Positions 1 to 15,000 of a DNA stretch of 64,000 bases are shown here, one piece after another; position 1 is the stretch's first letter; every line of letters begins with the position of its first letter. Made by a program: the position numbers and the translations under genes. The DNA is from Actinostola sp. cb2023 (lineage: Eukaryota; Cnidaria; Anthozoa; Actiniaria; Actinostolidae), in assembly GCA_033675265.1 (NCBI GenBank), contig JAUJYZ010001228.1, positions 1 through 64,000 of the forward strand. Direction: 5' to 3'. The notes under the pieces are model-generated. The model did not search any database, was not told the DNA's origin, and saw only the letters and a list, made by a program, of their open reading frames with translations.

Positions 1-3000
1 TTGATAGCCGTTATCCCATCTACCAAAGCACGATTTGGTCGTATTTTGATAGCCGGTATCCCATCTACAAAGCACGATTGGTCCTATTTTTGATAGCCGG
101 TAGCCCATCTACAAAGCACGATTGGTCGTATTTTTGATAGCCGTTATCCCATCTACAAAGCACGATGGGTCCTATTTTGATAGCCGGTATTCCATCTACA
201 AAGCACGAGTGGTCGTATTTTGATAGCCGGTATCCCATCTACAAAGCACGATTGGTCCTATTTTGATAGCCGGTAGCCCATCTACAAAAGTACGATTGGT
301 CGTATTTTGATAGCCGCGTAGCCCATCTACAAAAAGCACGATGGGTCCTATTTGATAGCCGGTTATCCCATCTTTACAAAGCACGATGGGTCCTATTTTG
401 ATAGCCGTTATCCCATCTACAAAGCACGATTGGTCCTATTTTGATAGCCGGTATCCCCATCTACAAAAAGCACGATTGGTCGTATTTTGATAGGCGGTAG
501 CCCATCTACAAAGCACGATTGGTCCTATTTTGATAGGGCGGTATCCCATCTACAAAGCACGATTGGTCGTATTTTGATAGCCGTTATCCCATCTACAAAG
601 CACGATTGGTCCTATTTTGATAGCCGGTAGCCCATCTACAAAGCACGATTGGTCGTATTTTGATAGCCGTTATACCCATCTACAAAAGCACGATTGGTCG
701 TATTTTGATAGGCGGTTTAGCCCATCTACAAAGCACGATTGGTCGTATTTTGATAGCCGTTATCCCATCTACAAAGCACGATTGGTCGTATTTGATAGGC
801 GGTAGCCCATCTACAAAGCACGATTGGTCGTATTTTGATAGCCGGTATCCCATCTACAAAGCACGATTGGTCGTATTTTGATAGGCGGTAGCCCATCTAC
901 AAAGCACGATTGGTCCTATTTGATAGCGGGTAGCCCATCTACAAAGTACGATTGGTCGTATTTTTGATAGCCGGTATCCCATCTACAAAGCACGATTGGT
1001 CGTATTTTGATAGCCGGTATCCATCTACAAAGCACGATTGGTCGTATTTTGATAGCGGGGTAGCCCATCTACAAAGTACGATTGGTCGTATTTTGATAGC
1101 CGGTATCCCATCTACAAAGCACGATTGGTCCTATTTTGATAGCCGGTATCCCATCTACAAAGCACGATTGGTCGTATTTTGATAGGCGGTAGCCCATCTA
1201 CAAAGCACGATTGGTCCTATTTTGATAGCGGGTAGCCCATCTACAAAGCACGATTGGTCCTATTTTGATAGCGGGTTAGCCCATCTACAAAGTACGATTG
1301 GTCGTATTTTGATAGCCGGTATCCCATCTACAAAGCACGATTGGTCGTATTTTGATAGGCGGTAGCCCATCTACAAAGCACGATTGGTCGTATTTTGATA
1401 GCCGTTATCCCATCTACAAAGCACGATTGGTCGTATTTTGATAGGCGGTAGCCCCCATCTACAAAGCACGATTGGTCCTATTTTGATAGCGGGTAGCCCA
1501 TCTACAAAGTACGATTGGTCGTATTTTGATAGCCGGTATCCCATCTACAAAGCACGATTGGTCGTATTTTGATAGGCGGTAGCCCATCTACAAAGCACGA
1601 TTGGTCCTATTTTGATAGCCGGTAGCCCATCTACAAAGCACGATGGTCGTATTTTGATAGCCGTTATCCCATCTACAAAGCACGATTGGTCGTATTTTGA
1701 TAGGCGGTAGCCCATCTACAAAGCACGATTGGTCGTATTTTGATAGCCGTTATCCCATCTACAAAGCACGATTGGTCGTATTTTGATAGGCGGTAGCCCA
1801 TCTACAAAGCACGATTGGTCGTATTTTGATAGCCGTTATCCCATCTACAAAGCACGATTGGTCGTATTTTGATAGGCGGTAGCCCATCTACAAAGCACGA
1901 TTGGTCGTATTTTGATAGCCGGTATCCCATCTACAAAGCACGATTGGTCGTATTTTGATAGGCGGTAGCCCATCTACAAAGCACGATTGGTCCTATTTTG
2001 ATAGCGGGTAGCCCATCTACAAAGTACGATTGGTCGTATTTTGATAGCCGGTATCCCATCTACAAAGCACGATTGGTCGTATTTGATAGCCGGTATCCCA
2101 TCTACAAAGCACGATTGGTCGTATTTTGATAGCGGGTAGCCCATCTACAAAGTACGATTGGTCGTATTTTTGATAGCCGGTATCCCATCTACAAAGCACG
2201 ATTGGTCCTATTTTTGATAGCCGGTATCCCATCTACAAAGCACGATTGGTCGTATTTTGATAGGCGGTAGTAGCCCATCTACAAAGCACGATTGGTCCTA
2301 TTTTGATAGCGGGTAGCCCATCTACAAAGCACGATTGGTCCTATTTTGATAGCGGGTAGCCCATCTACAAAGTACGATTGGTCGTATTTTGATAGCCGGT
2401 ATCCCATCTACAAAGCACGATTGGTCGTATTTTGATAGGCGGTAGCCCATCTACAAAGCACGATTGGGTCGTATTTTGATAGCCGGTATCCCATCTACAA
2501 AGCACGATTGGTCGTATTTTGATAGGCGGTAGCCCATCTACAAAGCACGATTGGTCCTATTTTGATAGCGGGTAGCCCATCTACAAAGTACGATTGGTCG
2601 TATTTTGATAGCCGGTATCCCATCTACAAAGCACGATTGGTCGTATTTTTGATAGGCGGTAGCCCATCTACAAAGCCACGATTGGTCCCTATTTTTGATA
2701 GCCGGTAGCCCATCTACAAAGCACGATTGGTCGTATTTTGATAGCCCGTTATCCCATCTACAAAGCACGATTGGTCGTATTTTGATAGGCGGTAGCCCAT
2801 CTACAAAGCACGATTGGTCCTATTTTGATAGCCGGTATTCCATCTACAAAGCACGATTGGTCGTATTTTGATAGCCGTTATCCCATCTACAAAGCACGAT
2901 TGGTCCTATTTTGATAGCCGTTATCCCAGCTACAAAGCACGATTGGTCGTATTTTGATAGGCGGTATCCCATCTACAAAGCACGATGGGTCCTATTTTGA

Positions 3001-6000
3001 TAGCCCGGTATCCCATCTACAAAGCACGATTGGTCGTATTTTGATAGCCGTTATCCCATCTACAAAGCACGATTGGTCCTATTTTGATAGCCGGTAGCCC
3101 ATCTACAAAGTACGATTGGTCGTATTTTGATAGCCGGTAGCCCATCTACAAAGCACGATGGGTCCTATTTTGATAGCCGGTATCCCATCTACAAAGCACG
3201 ATGGGTCCTATTTTGATAGCCGGTATCCCATCTACAAAGCACGATGGGTCCTATTTTGATAGCCGTTATCCCATCTACAAAGCACGATTGGTCCTATTTT
3301 GATAGCCGGTATCCCATCTACAAAGCACGATTGGTCGTATTTTGATAGCCGGTATCCCATCTACAAAGCACGATTGGTCGTATTTTGATAGCGGGTAGCC
3401 CATCTACAAAGTACGATTGGTCGTATTTTGATAGCCGGTATCCCATCTACAAAGCACGATTGGTCGTATTTTGATAGGCGGTAGCCCATCTACAAAGCAC
3501 GATTGGTCCTATTTTGATAGCCGGTAGCCCATCTACAAAGCACGATTGGTCGTATTTTGATAGCCGGTATCCCCATCTACAAAGCACGATTGGTCCTATT
3601 TTGATAGCCGGTAGCCCATCTACAAAGCACGATTGGTCGTATTTTGATAGCCGTTATCCCATCTACAAAGCACGATTGGTCGTATTTTGATAGCCGTTAT
3701 CCCATCTACAAAGCACGATTGGTCGTATTTTGATAGGCGGTATCCCATCTACAAAGCACGATTGGTCCTATTTTGATAGCCGGTATTCCATCTACAAAGC
3801 ACGATGGGTCCTATTTTGATAGCCGTTATCCCATCTACAAAGCACGATTGGTCGTATTTTGATAGGCGGTATCCCATCTAGAAAGCACGATGGGTCCTAT
3901 TTTGATAGCCGTTATCCCATCTACAAAGCACGATTGGTCCTATTTTGATAGCCGGTATCCCATCTACAAAGCACGATTGGTCGTATTTTTGATAGGCGGT
4001 AGCCCATCTACAAAGCACGATTGGTCCTATTTTGATAGCGGGTAGCCCATCTACAAAGTACGATTGGTCGTATTTTGATAGCCGGTATCCCATCTACAAA
4101 GCACGATTGGTCGTATTTTGATAGGCGGTAGCCCATCTACAAAAGCACGATTGGTCGTATTTTTGATAGCCGTATCCCATCTACAAAGCACGATTGGTCG
4201 TATTTTGATAGCCGGTATCCCATCTACAAAGCACGATTGGTCGTATTTTGATAGCGGGTAGCCCATCTACAAAGTACGATTGGTCGTATTTTGATAGCCG
4301 GTATCCCATCTACAAAGCACGATTGGTCCTATTTTGATAGCCGGTAGCCCATCTACAAAGCACGATTGGTCGTATTTTGATAGCCGTTATCCCATCTACA
4401 AAGCACGATTGGTCGTATTTTGATAGGCGGTATCCCATCTACAAAGCACGATTGGTCCTATTTTGATAGCCGGTAGCCCATCTACAAAGCACGATTGGTC
4501 GTATTTTGATAGCCGTTATCCCATCTACAAAGCACGATTGGTCGTATTTTGATAGGCGGTATCCCATCTACAAAGCACGATTGGTCCTATTTTGATAGCC
4601 GGTAGCCCATCTACAAAGCACGATTGGTCGTATTTTGATAGCCGTTTATCCCATCTACAAAGCACGATTGGTCGTATTTTGATAGGCGGTATCCCATCTA
4701 CAAAGCACGATTGGTCCTATTTTGATAGGCGGTATTCCATCTACAAAGCACGATTGGTCGTATTTTGATAGCCGTTATCCCATCTACAAAGCACGATTGG
4801 TCCTATTTTGATAGCCGGTAGCCCATCTACAAAGTACGATTGGTCGTATTTTGATAGCCGGTAGCCCATCTACAAAGCACGATGGGTCCTATTTTGATAG
4901 CCGGTATCCCATCTACAAAGCACGATGGGTCCTATTTTGATAGCCGTTATCCCATCTACAAAGCACGATTGGTCCTATTTTGATAGCCGGTATCCCATCT
5001 ACAAAGCACGATTGGTCGTATTTTGATAGGCGGGTAGCCCATCTACAAAGCACGATTGGTCCTATTTTGATAGGCGGTATCCCATCTACAAAGCACGATT
5101 GGTCGTATTTTGATAGCGTTATCCCCATCTACAAAGCACGATTGGTCCTATTTTGATAGCCGGTAGCCCATCTACAAAGCACGATTGGTCGTATTTTGAT
5201 AGCCGTTATCCCATCTACAAAGCACGATTGGTCGTATTTTGATAGGCGGTAGCCCATCTACAAAGCACGATTGGTCGTATTTTGATAGCCGTTATCCCAT
5301 CTACAAAGCACGATTGGTCGTATTTGATAGGCGGTAGGCCATCTACAAAGCACGATTGGTCGTATTTTGATAGCCGGTATCCCATCTACAAAGCACGATT
5401 GGTCGTATTTTGATAGGCGGTATCCCATCTACAAAGCACGATTGGTCGTATTTGATAGCCGTTATCCCATCTACAAAGCACGATTGGTCGTATTTTTGAT
5501 AGCCGGTATCCCATCTACAAAGCACGATTGGTCGTATTTTGATAGCGGGTAGCCCATCTACAAAGTACGATTGGTCGTATTTTGATAGCCGGTATCCCAT
5601 CTACAAAGCACGATTGGTCCTATTTTGATAGCCGGTAGCCCATCTACAAAGCACGATTGGTCGTATTTTGATAGCCGTTATCCCATCTACAAAGCACGAT
5701 TGGTCGTATTTTGATAGGCGGTATCCCATCTACAAAGCACGATTGGTCCTATTTTGATAGCCGGTAGCCCATCTACAAAGCACGATTGGTCGTATTTTTT
5801 GATAGCCGTTATCCCATCTACAAAGCACGATTGGTCGTATTTTGATAGGCGGTATCCCATCTACAAAGCACGATTGGTCCTATTTTGATAGCCGGTAGCC
5901 CATCTACAAAGCACGATTGGTCGTATTTTGATAGCCGTTATCCCATCTACAAAGCACGATTGGTCGTATTTTGATAGGCGGTATCCCATCTACAAAGCAC

Positions 6001-9000
6001 GATTGGTCCTATTTTGATAGGCGGTATTCCATCTACAAAGCACGATTGGTCGTATTTTGATAGCCGTTATCCCATCTACAAAGCACGATTGGTCCTATTT
6101 TGATAGGCGGTAGCCCATCTACAAAGTACGATTGGTCGTATTTTGATAGCCGGTAGCCCATCTACAAAGCACGATGGGTCCTATTTTGATAGCCGGTATC
6201 CCATCTACAAAGCACGATGGGTCCTATTTTGATAGCCGTTATCCCATCTACAAAGCACGATTGGTCCTATTTTGATAGCCGGTATCCCATCTACAAAGCA
6301 CGATTGGTCGTATTTTGATAGGCGGTAGCCCATCTACAAAGCACGATTGGTCCTATTTTGATAGGCGGTATCCCATCTACAAAGCACGATTGGTCGTATT
6401 TTGATAGCCGTTATCCCATCTACAAAGCACGATTGGTCCTATTTTGATAGCCGGTAGCCCATCTACAAAGCACGATTGGTCGTATTTTGATAGCCGTTAT
6501 CCCATCTACAAAGCACGATTGGTCGTATTTTGATAGGCGGTAGCCCATCTACAAAGCACGATTGGTCGTATTTTGATAGCCGTTATCCCATCTACAAAGC
6601 ACGATTGGTCGTATTTTGATAGGCGGTAGGCCATCTACAAAGCACGATTGGTCGTATTTTGATAGCCGGTATCCCATCTACAAAGCACGATTGGTCGTAT
6701 TTTGATAGGCGGTATCCCATCTACAAAGCACGATTGGTCGTATTTTGATAGCGGGTAGCCCATCTACAAAGTACGATTGGTCGTATTTTGATAGCCGGTA
6801 TCCCATCTACAAAGCACGATTGGTCGTATTTTGATAGGCGGTAGCCCATCTACAAAGCACGATTGGTCCTATTTTGATAGCGGGTAGCCCATCTACAAAG
6901 TACGATTGGTCGTATTTTGATAGCCGGTATCCCATCTACAAAGCACGATTGGTCGTATTTTGATAGGCGGTAGCCCATCTACAAAGCACGATTGGTCGTA
7001 TTTTGATAGCCGTTATCCCATCTACAAAGCACGATTGGTCGTATTTTGATAGCCGGTATCCCATCTACAAAGCACGATTGGTCGTATTTTGATAGGCGGT
7101 AGCCCATCTACAAAGCACGATTGGTCGTATTTTGATAGCCGTTATCCCATCTACAAAGCACGATTGGTCGTATTTTGATAGCCGGTATCCCATCTACAAA
7201 GCACGATTGGTCGTATTTTGATAGCGGGTAGCCCATCTACAAAGTACGATTGGTCGTATTTTGATAGCCGGTATCCCATCTACAAAGCACGATTGGTCGT
7301 ATTTTGATAGGCGGTAGCCCATCTACAAAGCACGATTGGTCCTATTTTGATAGCCGGTAGCCCATCTACAAAGCACGATTGGTCGTATTTTGATAGCCGG
7401 TATCCCATCTACAAAGCACGATTGGTCCTATTTTGATAGCGGTAGCCCATCTACAAAGTACGATTGGTCGTATTTTGATAGGCGGTAGCCCATCTACAAA
7501 GCACGATTGGTCGTATTTTGATAGCCGGTATCCCATCTACAAAGCACGATTGGTCGTATTTTGATAGCCGTATCCCATCTACAAAGCACGATTGGTCGTA
7601 TTTTGATAGGCGGTATCCCATCTACAAAGCACGATTGGTCGTATTTTGATAGGCGGTAGCCCATCTACAAAGCACGATTGGTCTTATTTTGATCATAGCC
7701 GGTATCCCATCTACAAAGCACGATTGGTCGTATTTTGATAGCCGTTATCCCATCTACAAAGCACGATGGGTCCTATTTTGATAGCCGTTATCCCATCTAC
7801 AAAGCACGATTGGTCCTATTTTGATAACCGGTATCCCATCTACAAAGCACGATTGGTCGTATTTTGATAGGCGGTAGCCCATCTACAAAGCACGATTGGT
7901 CCTATTTTGATAGCGGGTAGCCCATCTACAAAGTACGATTGGTCGTATTTTGATAGCCGGTATCCCATCTACAAAGCACGATTGGTCGTATTTTGATAGC
8001 CGGTATCCCATCTACAAAGCACGATTGGTCGTATTTTGATAGCGGGTAGCCCATCTACAAAGTACGATTGGTCGTATTTTGATAGCCGGTATCCCATCTA
8101 CAAAGCACGATTGGTCCTATTTTGATAGCCGGTAGCCCATCTACAAAGCACGATTGGTCGTATTTTGATAGCCGTTATCCCATCTACAAAGCACGATTGG
8201 TCGTATTTTGATAGGCGGTATCCCATCTACAAAGCACGATTGGTCCTATTTTGATAGCCGGTATTCCATCTACAAAGCACGATTGGTCGTATTTTGATAG
8301 GCGGTACCCCATCTACAAAGCACGATTGGTCGTATTTTGATAGCCGTTATCCCATCTACAAAGCACGATTGGTCGTATTTTGATAGGCGGTATCCCATCT
8401 ACAAAGCACGATTGGTCCTATTTTGATAGCCGGTATTCCATCTACAAAGCACGATTGGTCGTATTTTGATAGCCGGTATCCCATCTACAAAGCACGATTG
8501 GTCCTATTTTGATAGCCGGTAGCCCATCTACAAAGCACGATGGGTCCTATTTTGCTAGCCGTTATCCCATCTACAAAGCACGATTGGTCGTATTTTGATA
8601 GCCGGTATCCCATCTACAAAGCACGATTGGTCGTATTTTGATAGGCGGTATCCCATCTACAAAGCACGATTGGTCGTATTTTGATAGGCGGTAGCCCATC
8701 TACAAAGCACGATTGGTCCTATTTTGATAGCCGGTAGCCCATCTACAAAGCACGATTGGTCGTATTTTGATAGCCGGTATCCCATCTACAAAGCACGATT
8801 GGTCCTATTTTGATAGCGGGTAGCCCATCTACAAAGTACGATTGGTCGTATTTTGATAGGCGGTAGCCCATCTACAAAGCACGATTGGTCGTATTTTGAT
8901 AGCCGGTATCCCATCTACAAAGCACGATTGGTCGTATTTTGATAGGCGGTATCCCATCTACAAAGCACGATTGGTCGTATTTTGATAGGCGGTAGCCCAT

Positions 9001-12000
9001 CTACAAAGCACGATTGGTCTTATTTTGATAGCCGGTATCCCATCTACAAAGCACGATTGGTCGTATTTTGATAGCCGTTATCCCATCTACAAAGCACGAT
9101 GGGTCCTATTTTGATAGCCGTTATCCCATCTACAAAGCACGATTGGTCCTATTTTGATAGCCGGTAGCCCATCTACAAAGCACGATTGGTCGTATTTTGA
9201 TAGGCGGTAGCCCATCTACAAAGCACGATTGGTCCTATTTTGATAGGCGGTAGCCCATCTACAAAGTACGATTGGTCGTATTTTGATAGCCGGTATCCCA
9301 TCTACAAAGCACGATTGGTCGTATTTTGATAGCCGGTATCCCATCTACAAAGCACGATTGGTCGTATTTTGATAGCGGGTAGCCCATCTACAAAGTACGA
9401 TTGGTCGTATTTTGATAGCCGGTATCCCATCTACAAAGTACGATTGGTCCTATTTTGATAGCCGGTAGCCCATCTACAAAGCACGATTGGTCGTATTTTG
9501 ATAGCCGTTATCCCATCTACAAAGCACGATTGGTCGTATTTTGATAGGCGGTACCCCATCTACAAAGCACGATTGGTCGTATTTTGATAGCCGTTATCCC
9601 ATCTACAAAGCACGATTGGTCGTATTTTGATAGGCGGTATCCCATCTACAAAGCACGATTGGTCCTATTTTGATAGCCGGTATTCCATCTACAAAGCACG
9701 ATTGGTCGTATTTTGATAGCCGGTATCCCATCTACAAAGCACGATTGGTCCTATTTTGATAGCCGGTAGCCCATCTACAAAGCACGATGGGTCCTATTTT
9801 GCTAGCCGTTATCCCATCTACAAAGCACGATTGGTCGTATTTTGATAGCCGGTATCCCATCTACAAAGCACGATTGGTCGTATTTTGATAGGCGGTAGCC
9901 CATCTACAAAGCACGATTGGTCCTATTTTGATAGCGGGTAGCCCATCTACAAAGTACGATTGGTCGTATTTTGATAGCCGGTATCCCATCTACAAAGCAC
10001 GATTGGTCGTATTTTGATAGGCGGTAGCCCATCTACAAAGCACGATTGGTCCTATTTTGATAGCGGGTAGCCCATCTACAAAGTACGATTGGTCGTATTT
10101 TGATAGCCGGTATCCCATCTACAAAGCACGATTGGTCGTATTTTGATAGGCGGTAGCCCATCTACAAAGCACGATTGGTCGTATTTTGATAGCCGTTATC
10201 CCATCTACAAAGCACGATTGGTCGTATTTTGATAGCCGGTAGCCCATCTACAAAGCACGATGGGTCCTATTTTGATAGCCGTTATCCCATCTACAAAGCA
10301 CGATTGGTCGTATTTTGATAGCCGGTAGCCCATCTACAAAGCACGATGGGTCCTATTTTGATAGCCGTTATCCCATCTACAAAGCACGATTGGTCCTATT
10401 TTGATAGCCGGTATCCCATCTACAAAGCACGATTGGTCGTATTTTGATAGGCGGTAGCCCATCTACAAAGCACGATTGGTCCTATTTTGATAGCGGGTAG
10501 CCCATCTACAAAGTACGATTGGTCGTATTTTGATAGCCGGTATCCCATCTACAAAGCACGATTGGTCGTATTTTGATAGGCGGTAGCCCATCTACAAAGC
10601 ACGATTGGTCGTATTTTGATAGCCGTTATCCCATCTACAAAGCACGATTGGTCGTATTTTGATAGCCGTTATCCCATCTACAAAGCACGATTGGTCGTAT
10701 TTTGATAGGCGGTATCCCATCTACAAAGCACGATTGGTCCTATTTTGATAGCCGGTATTCCATCTACAAAGCACGATTGGTCGTATTTTGATAGGCGGTA
10801 CCCCATCTACAAAGCACGATTGGTCGTATTTTGATAGCCGTTATCCCATCTACAAAGCACGATTGGTCGTATTTTGATAGCCGGTATTCCATCTACAAAG
10901 CACGATTGGTCGTATTTTGATAGCCGGTATCCCATCTACAAAGCACGATTGGTCCTATTTTGATAGCCGGTAGCCCATCTACAAAGCACGATGGGTCCTA
11001 TTTTGCTAGCCGTTATCCCATCTACAAAGCACGATTGGTCGTATTTTGATAGCCGGTATCCCATCTACAAAGCACGATTGGTCGTATTTTGATAGGCGGT
11101 AGCCCATCTACAAAGCACGATTGGTCCTATTTTGATAGCGGGTAGCCCATCTACAAAGTACGATTGGTCGTATTTTGATAGCCGGTATCCCATCTACAAA
11201 GCACGATTGGTCGTATTTTGATAGGCGGTAGCCCATCTACAAAGCACGATTGGTCCTATTTTGATAGCGGGTAGCCCATCTACAAAGTACGATTGGTCGT
11301 ATTTTGATAGCCGGTATCCCATCTACAAAGCACGATTGGTCGTATTTTGATAGGCGGTAGCCCATCTACAAAGCACGATTGGTCCTATTTTGATAGCCGG
11401 TAGCCCATCTACAAAGCACGATTGGTCGTATTTTGATAGGCGGTATCCCATCTACAAAGCACGATGGGTCCTATTTTGATAGCCGTTATCCCATCTACAA
11501 AGCACGATTGGTCCTATTTTGATAGCCGGTATCCCATCTACAAAGCACGATTGGTCGTATTTTGATAGGCGGTAGCCCATCTACAAAGCACGATTGGTCC
11601 TATTTTGATAGCGGGTAGCCCATCTACAAAGTACGATTGGTCGTATTTTGATAGCCGGTATCCCATCTACAAAGCACGATTGGTCGTATTTTGATAGGCG
11701 GTAGCCCATCTACAAAGCACGATTGGTCCTATTTTGATAGCCGGTAGCCCATCTACAAAGCACGATTGGTCGTATTTTGATAGGCGGTATCCCATCTACA
11801 AAGCACGATGGGTCCTATTTTGATAGCCGTTATCCCATCTACAAAGCACGATTGGTCCTATTTTGATAGCCGGTATCCCATCTACAAAGCACGATTGGTC
11901 GTATTTTGATAGGCGGTAGCCCATCTACAAAGCACGATTGGTCCTATTTTGATAGCGGGTAGCCCATCTACAAAGTACGATTGGTCGTATTTTGATAGCC

Positions 12001-15000
12001 GGTATCCCATCTACAAAGCACGATTGGTCGTATTTTGATAGGCGGTAGCCCATCTACAAAGCACGATTGGTCGTATTTTGATAGCCGTTATCCCATCTAC
12101 AAAGCACGATTGGTCTTATTTTGATAGCCGGTAGCCCATCTACAAAGCACGATGGGTCCTATTTTGATAGCCGTTATCCCATCTACAAAGCACGATTGGT
12201 CGTATTTTGATAGCCGGTAGCCCATCTACAAAGCACGATGGGTCCTATTTTGATAGCCGTTATCCCATCTACAAAGCACGATTGGTCCTATTTTGATAGC
12301 CGGTATCCCATCTACAAAGCACGATTGGTCGTATTTTGATAGGCGGTAGCCCATCTACAAAGCACGATTGGTCCTATTTTGATAGCGGGTAGCCCATCTA
12401 CAAAGTACGATTGGTCGTATTTTGATAGCCGGTATCCCATCTACAAAGCACGATTGGTCGTATTTTGATAGGCGGTAGCCCATCTACAAAGCACGATTGG
12501 TCCTATTTTGATAGCCGGTATTCCATCTACAAAGCACGATTGGTCGTATTTTGATAGCCGGTATCCCATCTACAAAGCACGATTGGTCCTATTTTGATAG
12601 CCGGTAGCCCATCTACAAAGCACGATGGGTCCTATTTTGCTAGCCGTTATCCCATCTACAAAGCACGATTGGTCGTATTTTGATAGCCGGTATCCCATCT
12701 ACAAAGCACGATTGGTCGTATTTTGATAGGCGGTAGCCCATCTACAAAGCACGATTGGTCCTATTTTGATAGCGGGTAGCCCATCTACAAAGTACGATTG
12801 GTCGTATTTTGATAGCCGGTATCCCATCTACAAAGCACGATTGGTCGTATTTTGATAGGCGGTAGCCCATCTACAAAGCACGATTGGTCCTATTTTGATA
12901 GCGGGTAGCCCATCTACAAAGTACGATTGGTCGTATTTTGATAGCCGGTATCCCATCTACAAAGCACGATTGGTCGTATTTTGATAGGCGGTAGCCCATC
13001 TACAAAGCACGATTGGTCCTATTTTGATAGCCGGTAGCCCATCTACAAAGCACTATTGGTCGTATTTTGATAGGCGGTATCCCATCTACAAAGCACGATG
13101 GGTCCTATTTTGATAGCCGTTATCCCATCTACAAAGCACGATTGGTCCTATTTTGATAGCCGGTATCCCATCTACAAAGCACGATTGGTCGTATTTTGAT
13201 AGGCGGTAGCCCATCTACAAAGCACGATTGGTCCTATTTTGATAGCGGGTAGCCCATCTACAAAGTACGATTGGTCGTATTTTGATAGCCGGTATCCCAT
13301 CTACAAAGCACGATTGGTCGTATTTTGATAGGCGGTAGCCCATCTACAAAGCACGATTGGTCCTATTTTGATAGCCGGTAGCCCATCTACAAAGCACGAT
13401 TGGTCGTATTTTGATAGGCGGTATCCCATCTACAAAGCACGATGGGTCCTATTTTGATAGCCGTTATCCCATCTACAAAGCACGATTGGTCCTATTTTGA
13501 TAGCCGGTATCCCATCTACAAAGCACGATTGGTCGTATTTTGATAGGCGGTAGCCCATCTACAAAGCACGATTGGTCCTATTTTGATAGCGGGTAGCCCA
13601 TCTACAAAGTACGATTGGTCGTATTTTGATAGCCGGTATCCCATCTACAAAGCACGATTGGTCGTATTTTGATAGGCGGTAGCCCATCTACAAAGCACGA
13701 TTGGTCGTATTTTGATAGCCGTTATCCCATCTACAAAGCACGATTGGTCGTATTTTGATAGCCGGTAGCCCATCTACAAAGCACGATGGGTCCTATTTTG
13801 ATAGCCGTTATCCCATCTACAAAGCACGATTGGTCGTATTTTGATAGCCGGTAGCCCATCTACAAAGCACGATGGGTCCTATTTTGATAGCCGTTATCCC
13901 ATCTACAAAGCACGATTGGTCCTATTTTGATAGCCGGTATCCCATCTACAAAGCACGATTGGTCGTATTTTGATAGGCGGTAGCCCATCTACAAAGCACG
14001 ATTGGTCCTATTTTGATAGCGGGTAGCCCATCTACAAAGTACGATTGGTCGTATTTTGATAGCCGGTATCCCATCTACAAAGCACGATTGGTCGTATTTT
14101 GATAGGCGGTAGCCCATCTACAAAGCACGATTGGTCGTATTTTGATAGCCGTTATCCCATCTACAAAGCACGATTGGTCGTATTTTGATAGCCGTTATCC
14201 CATCTACAAAGCACGATTGGTCGTATTTTGATAGGCGGTATCCCATCTACAAAGCACGATTGGTCCTATTTTGATAGCCGGTATTCCATCTACAAAGCAC
14301 GATTGGTCGTATTTTGATAGGCGGTACCCCATCTACAAAGCACGATTGGTCGTATTTTGATAGCCGTTATCCCATCTACAAAGCACGATTGGTCGTATTT
14401 TGATAGGCGGTATCCCATCTACAAAGCACGATTGGTCCTATTTTGATAGCCGGTATTCCATCTACAAAGCACGATTGGTCGTATTTTGATAGCCGGTATC
14501 CCATCTACAAAGCACGATTGGTCCTATTTTGATAGCCGGTAGCCCATCTACAAAGCACGATGGGTCCTATTTTGCTAGCCGTTATCCCATCTACAAAGCA
14601 CGATTGGTCGTATTTTGATAGCCGGTATCCCATCTACAAAGCACGATTGGTCGTATTTTGATAGGCGGTAGCCCATCTACAAAGCACGATTGGTCCTATT
14701 TTGATAGCGGGTAGCCCATCTACAAAGTACGATTGGTCGTATTTTGATAGCCGGTATCCCATCTACAAAGCACGATTGGTCGTATTTTGATAGGCGGTAG
14801 CCCATCTACAAAGCACGATTGGTCCTATTTTGATAGCGGGTAGCCCATCTACAAAGTACGATTGGTCGTATTTTGATAGCCGGTATCCCATCTACAAAGC
14901 ACGATTGGTCGTATTTTGATAGGCGGTAGCCCATCTACAAAGCACGATTGGTCCTATTTTGATAGCCGGTAGCCCATCTACAAAGCACGATTGGTCGTAT

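Noticed and set aside
196..5600. Many 60-85-residue reading frames in the 43-bp array (YDQSCFVDG-, STKHDWSYFDSR-like repeats)
   Set aside because: They are translations of the satellite itself. The unit is not a multiple of 3, carries TGATAG stops, and the frames end at random indels.
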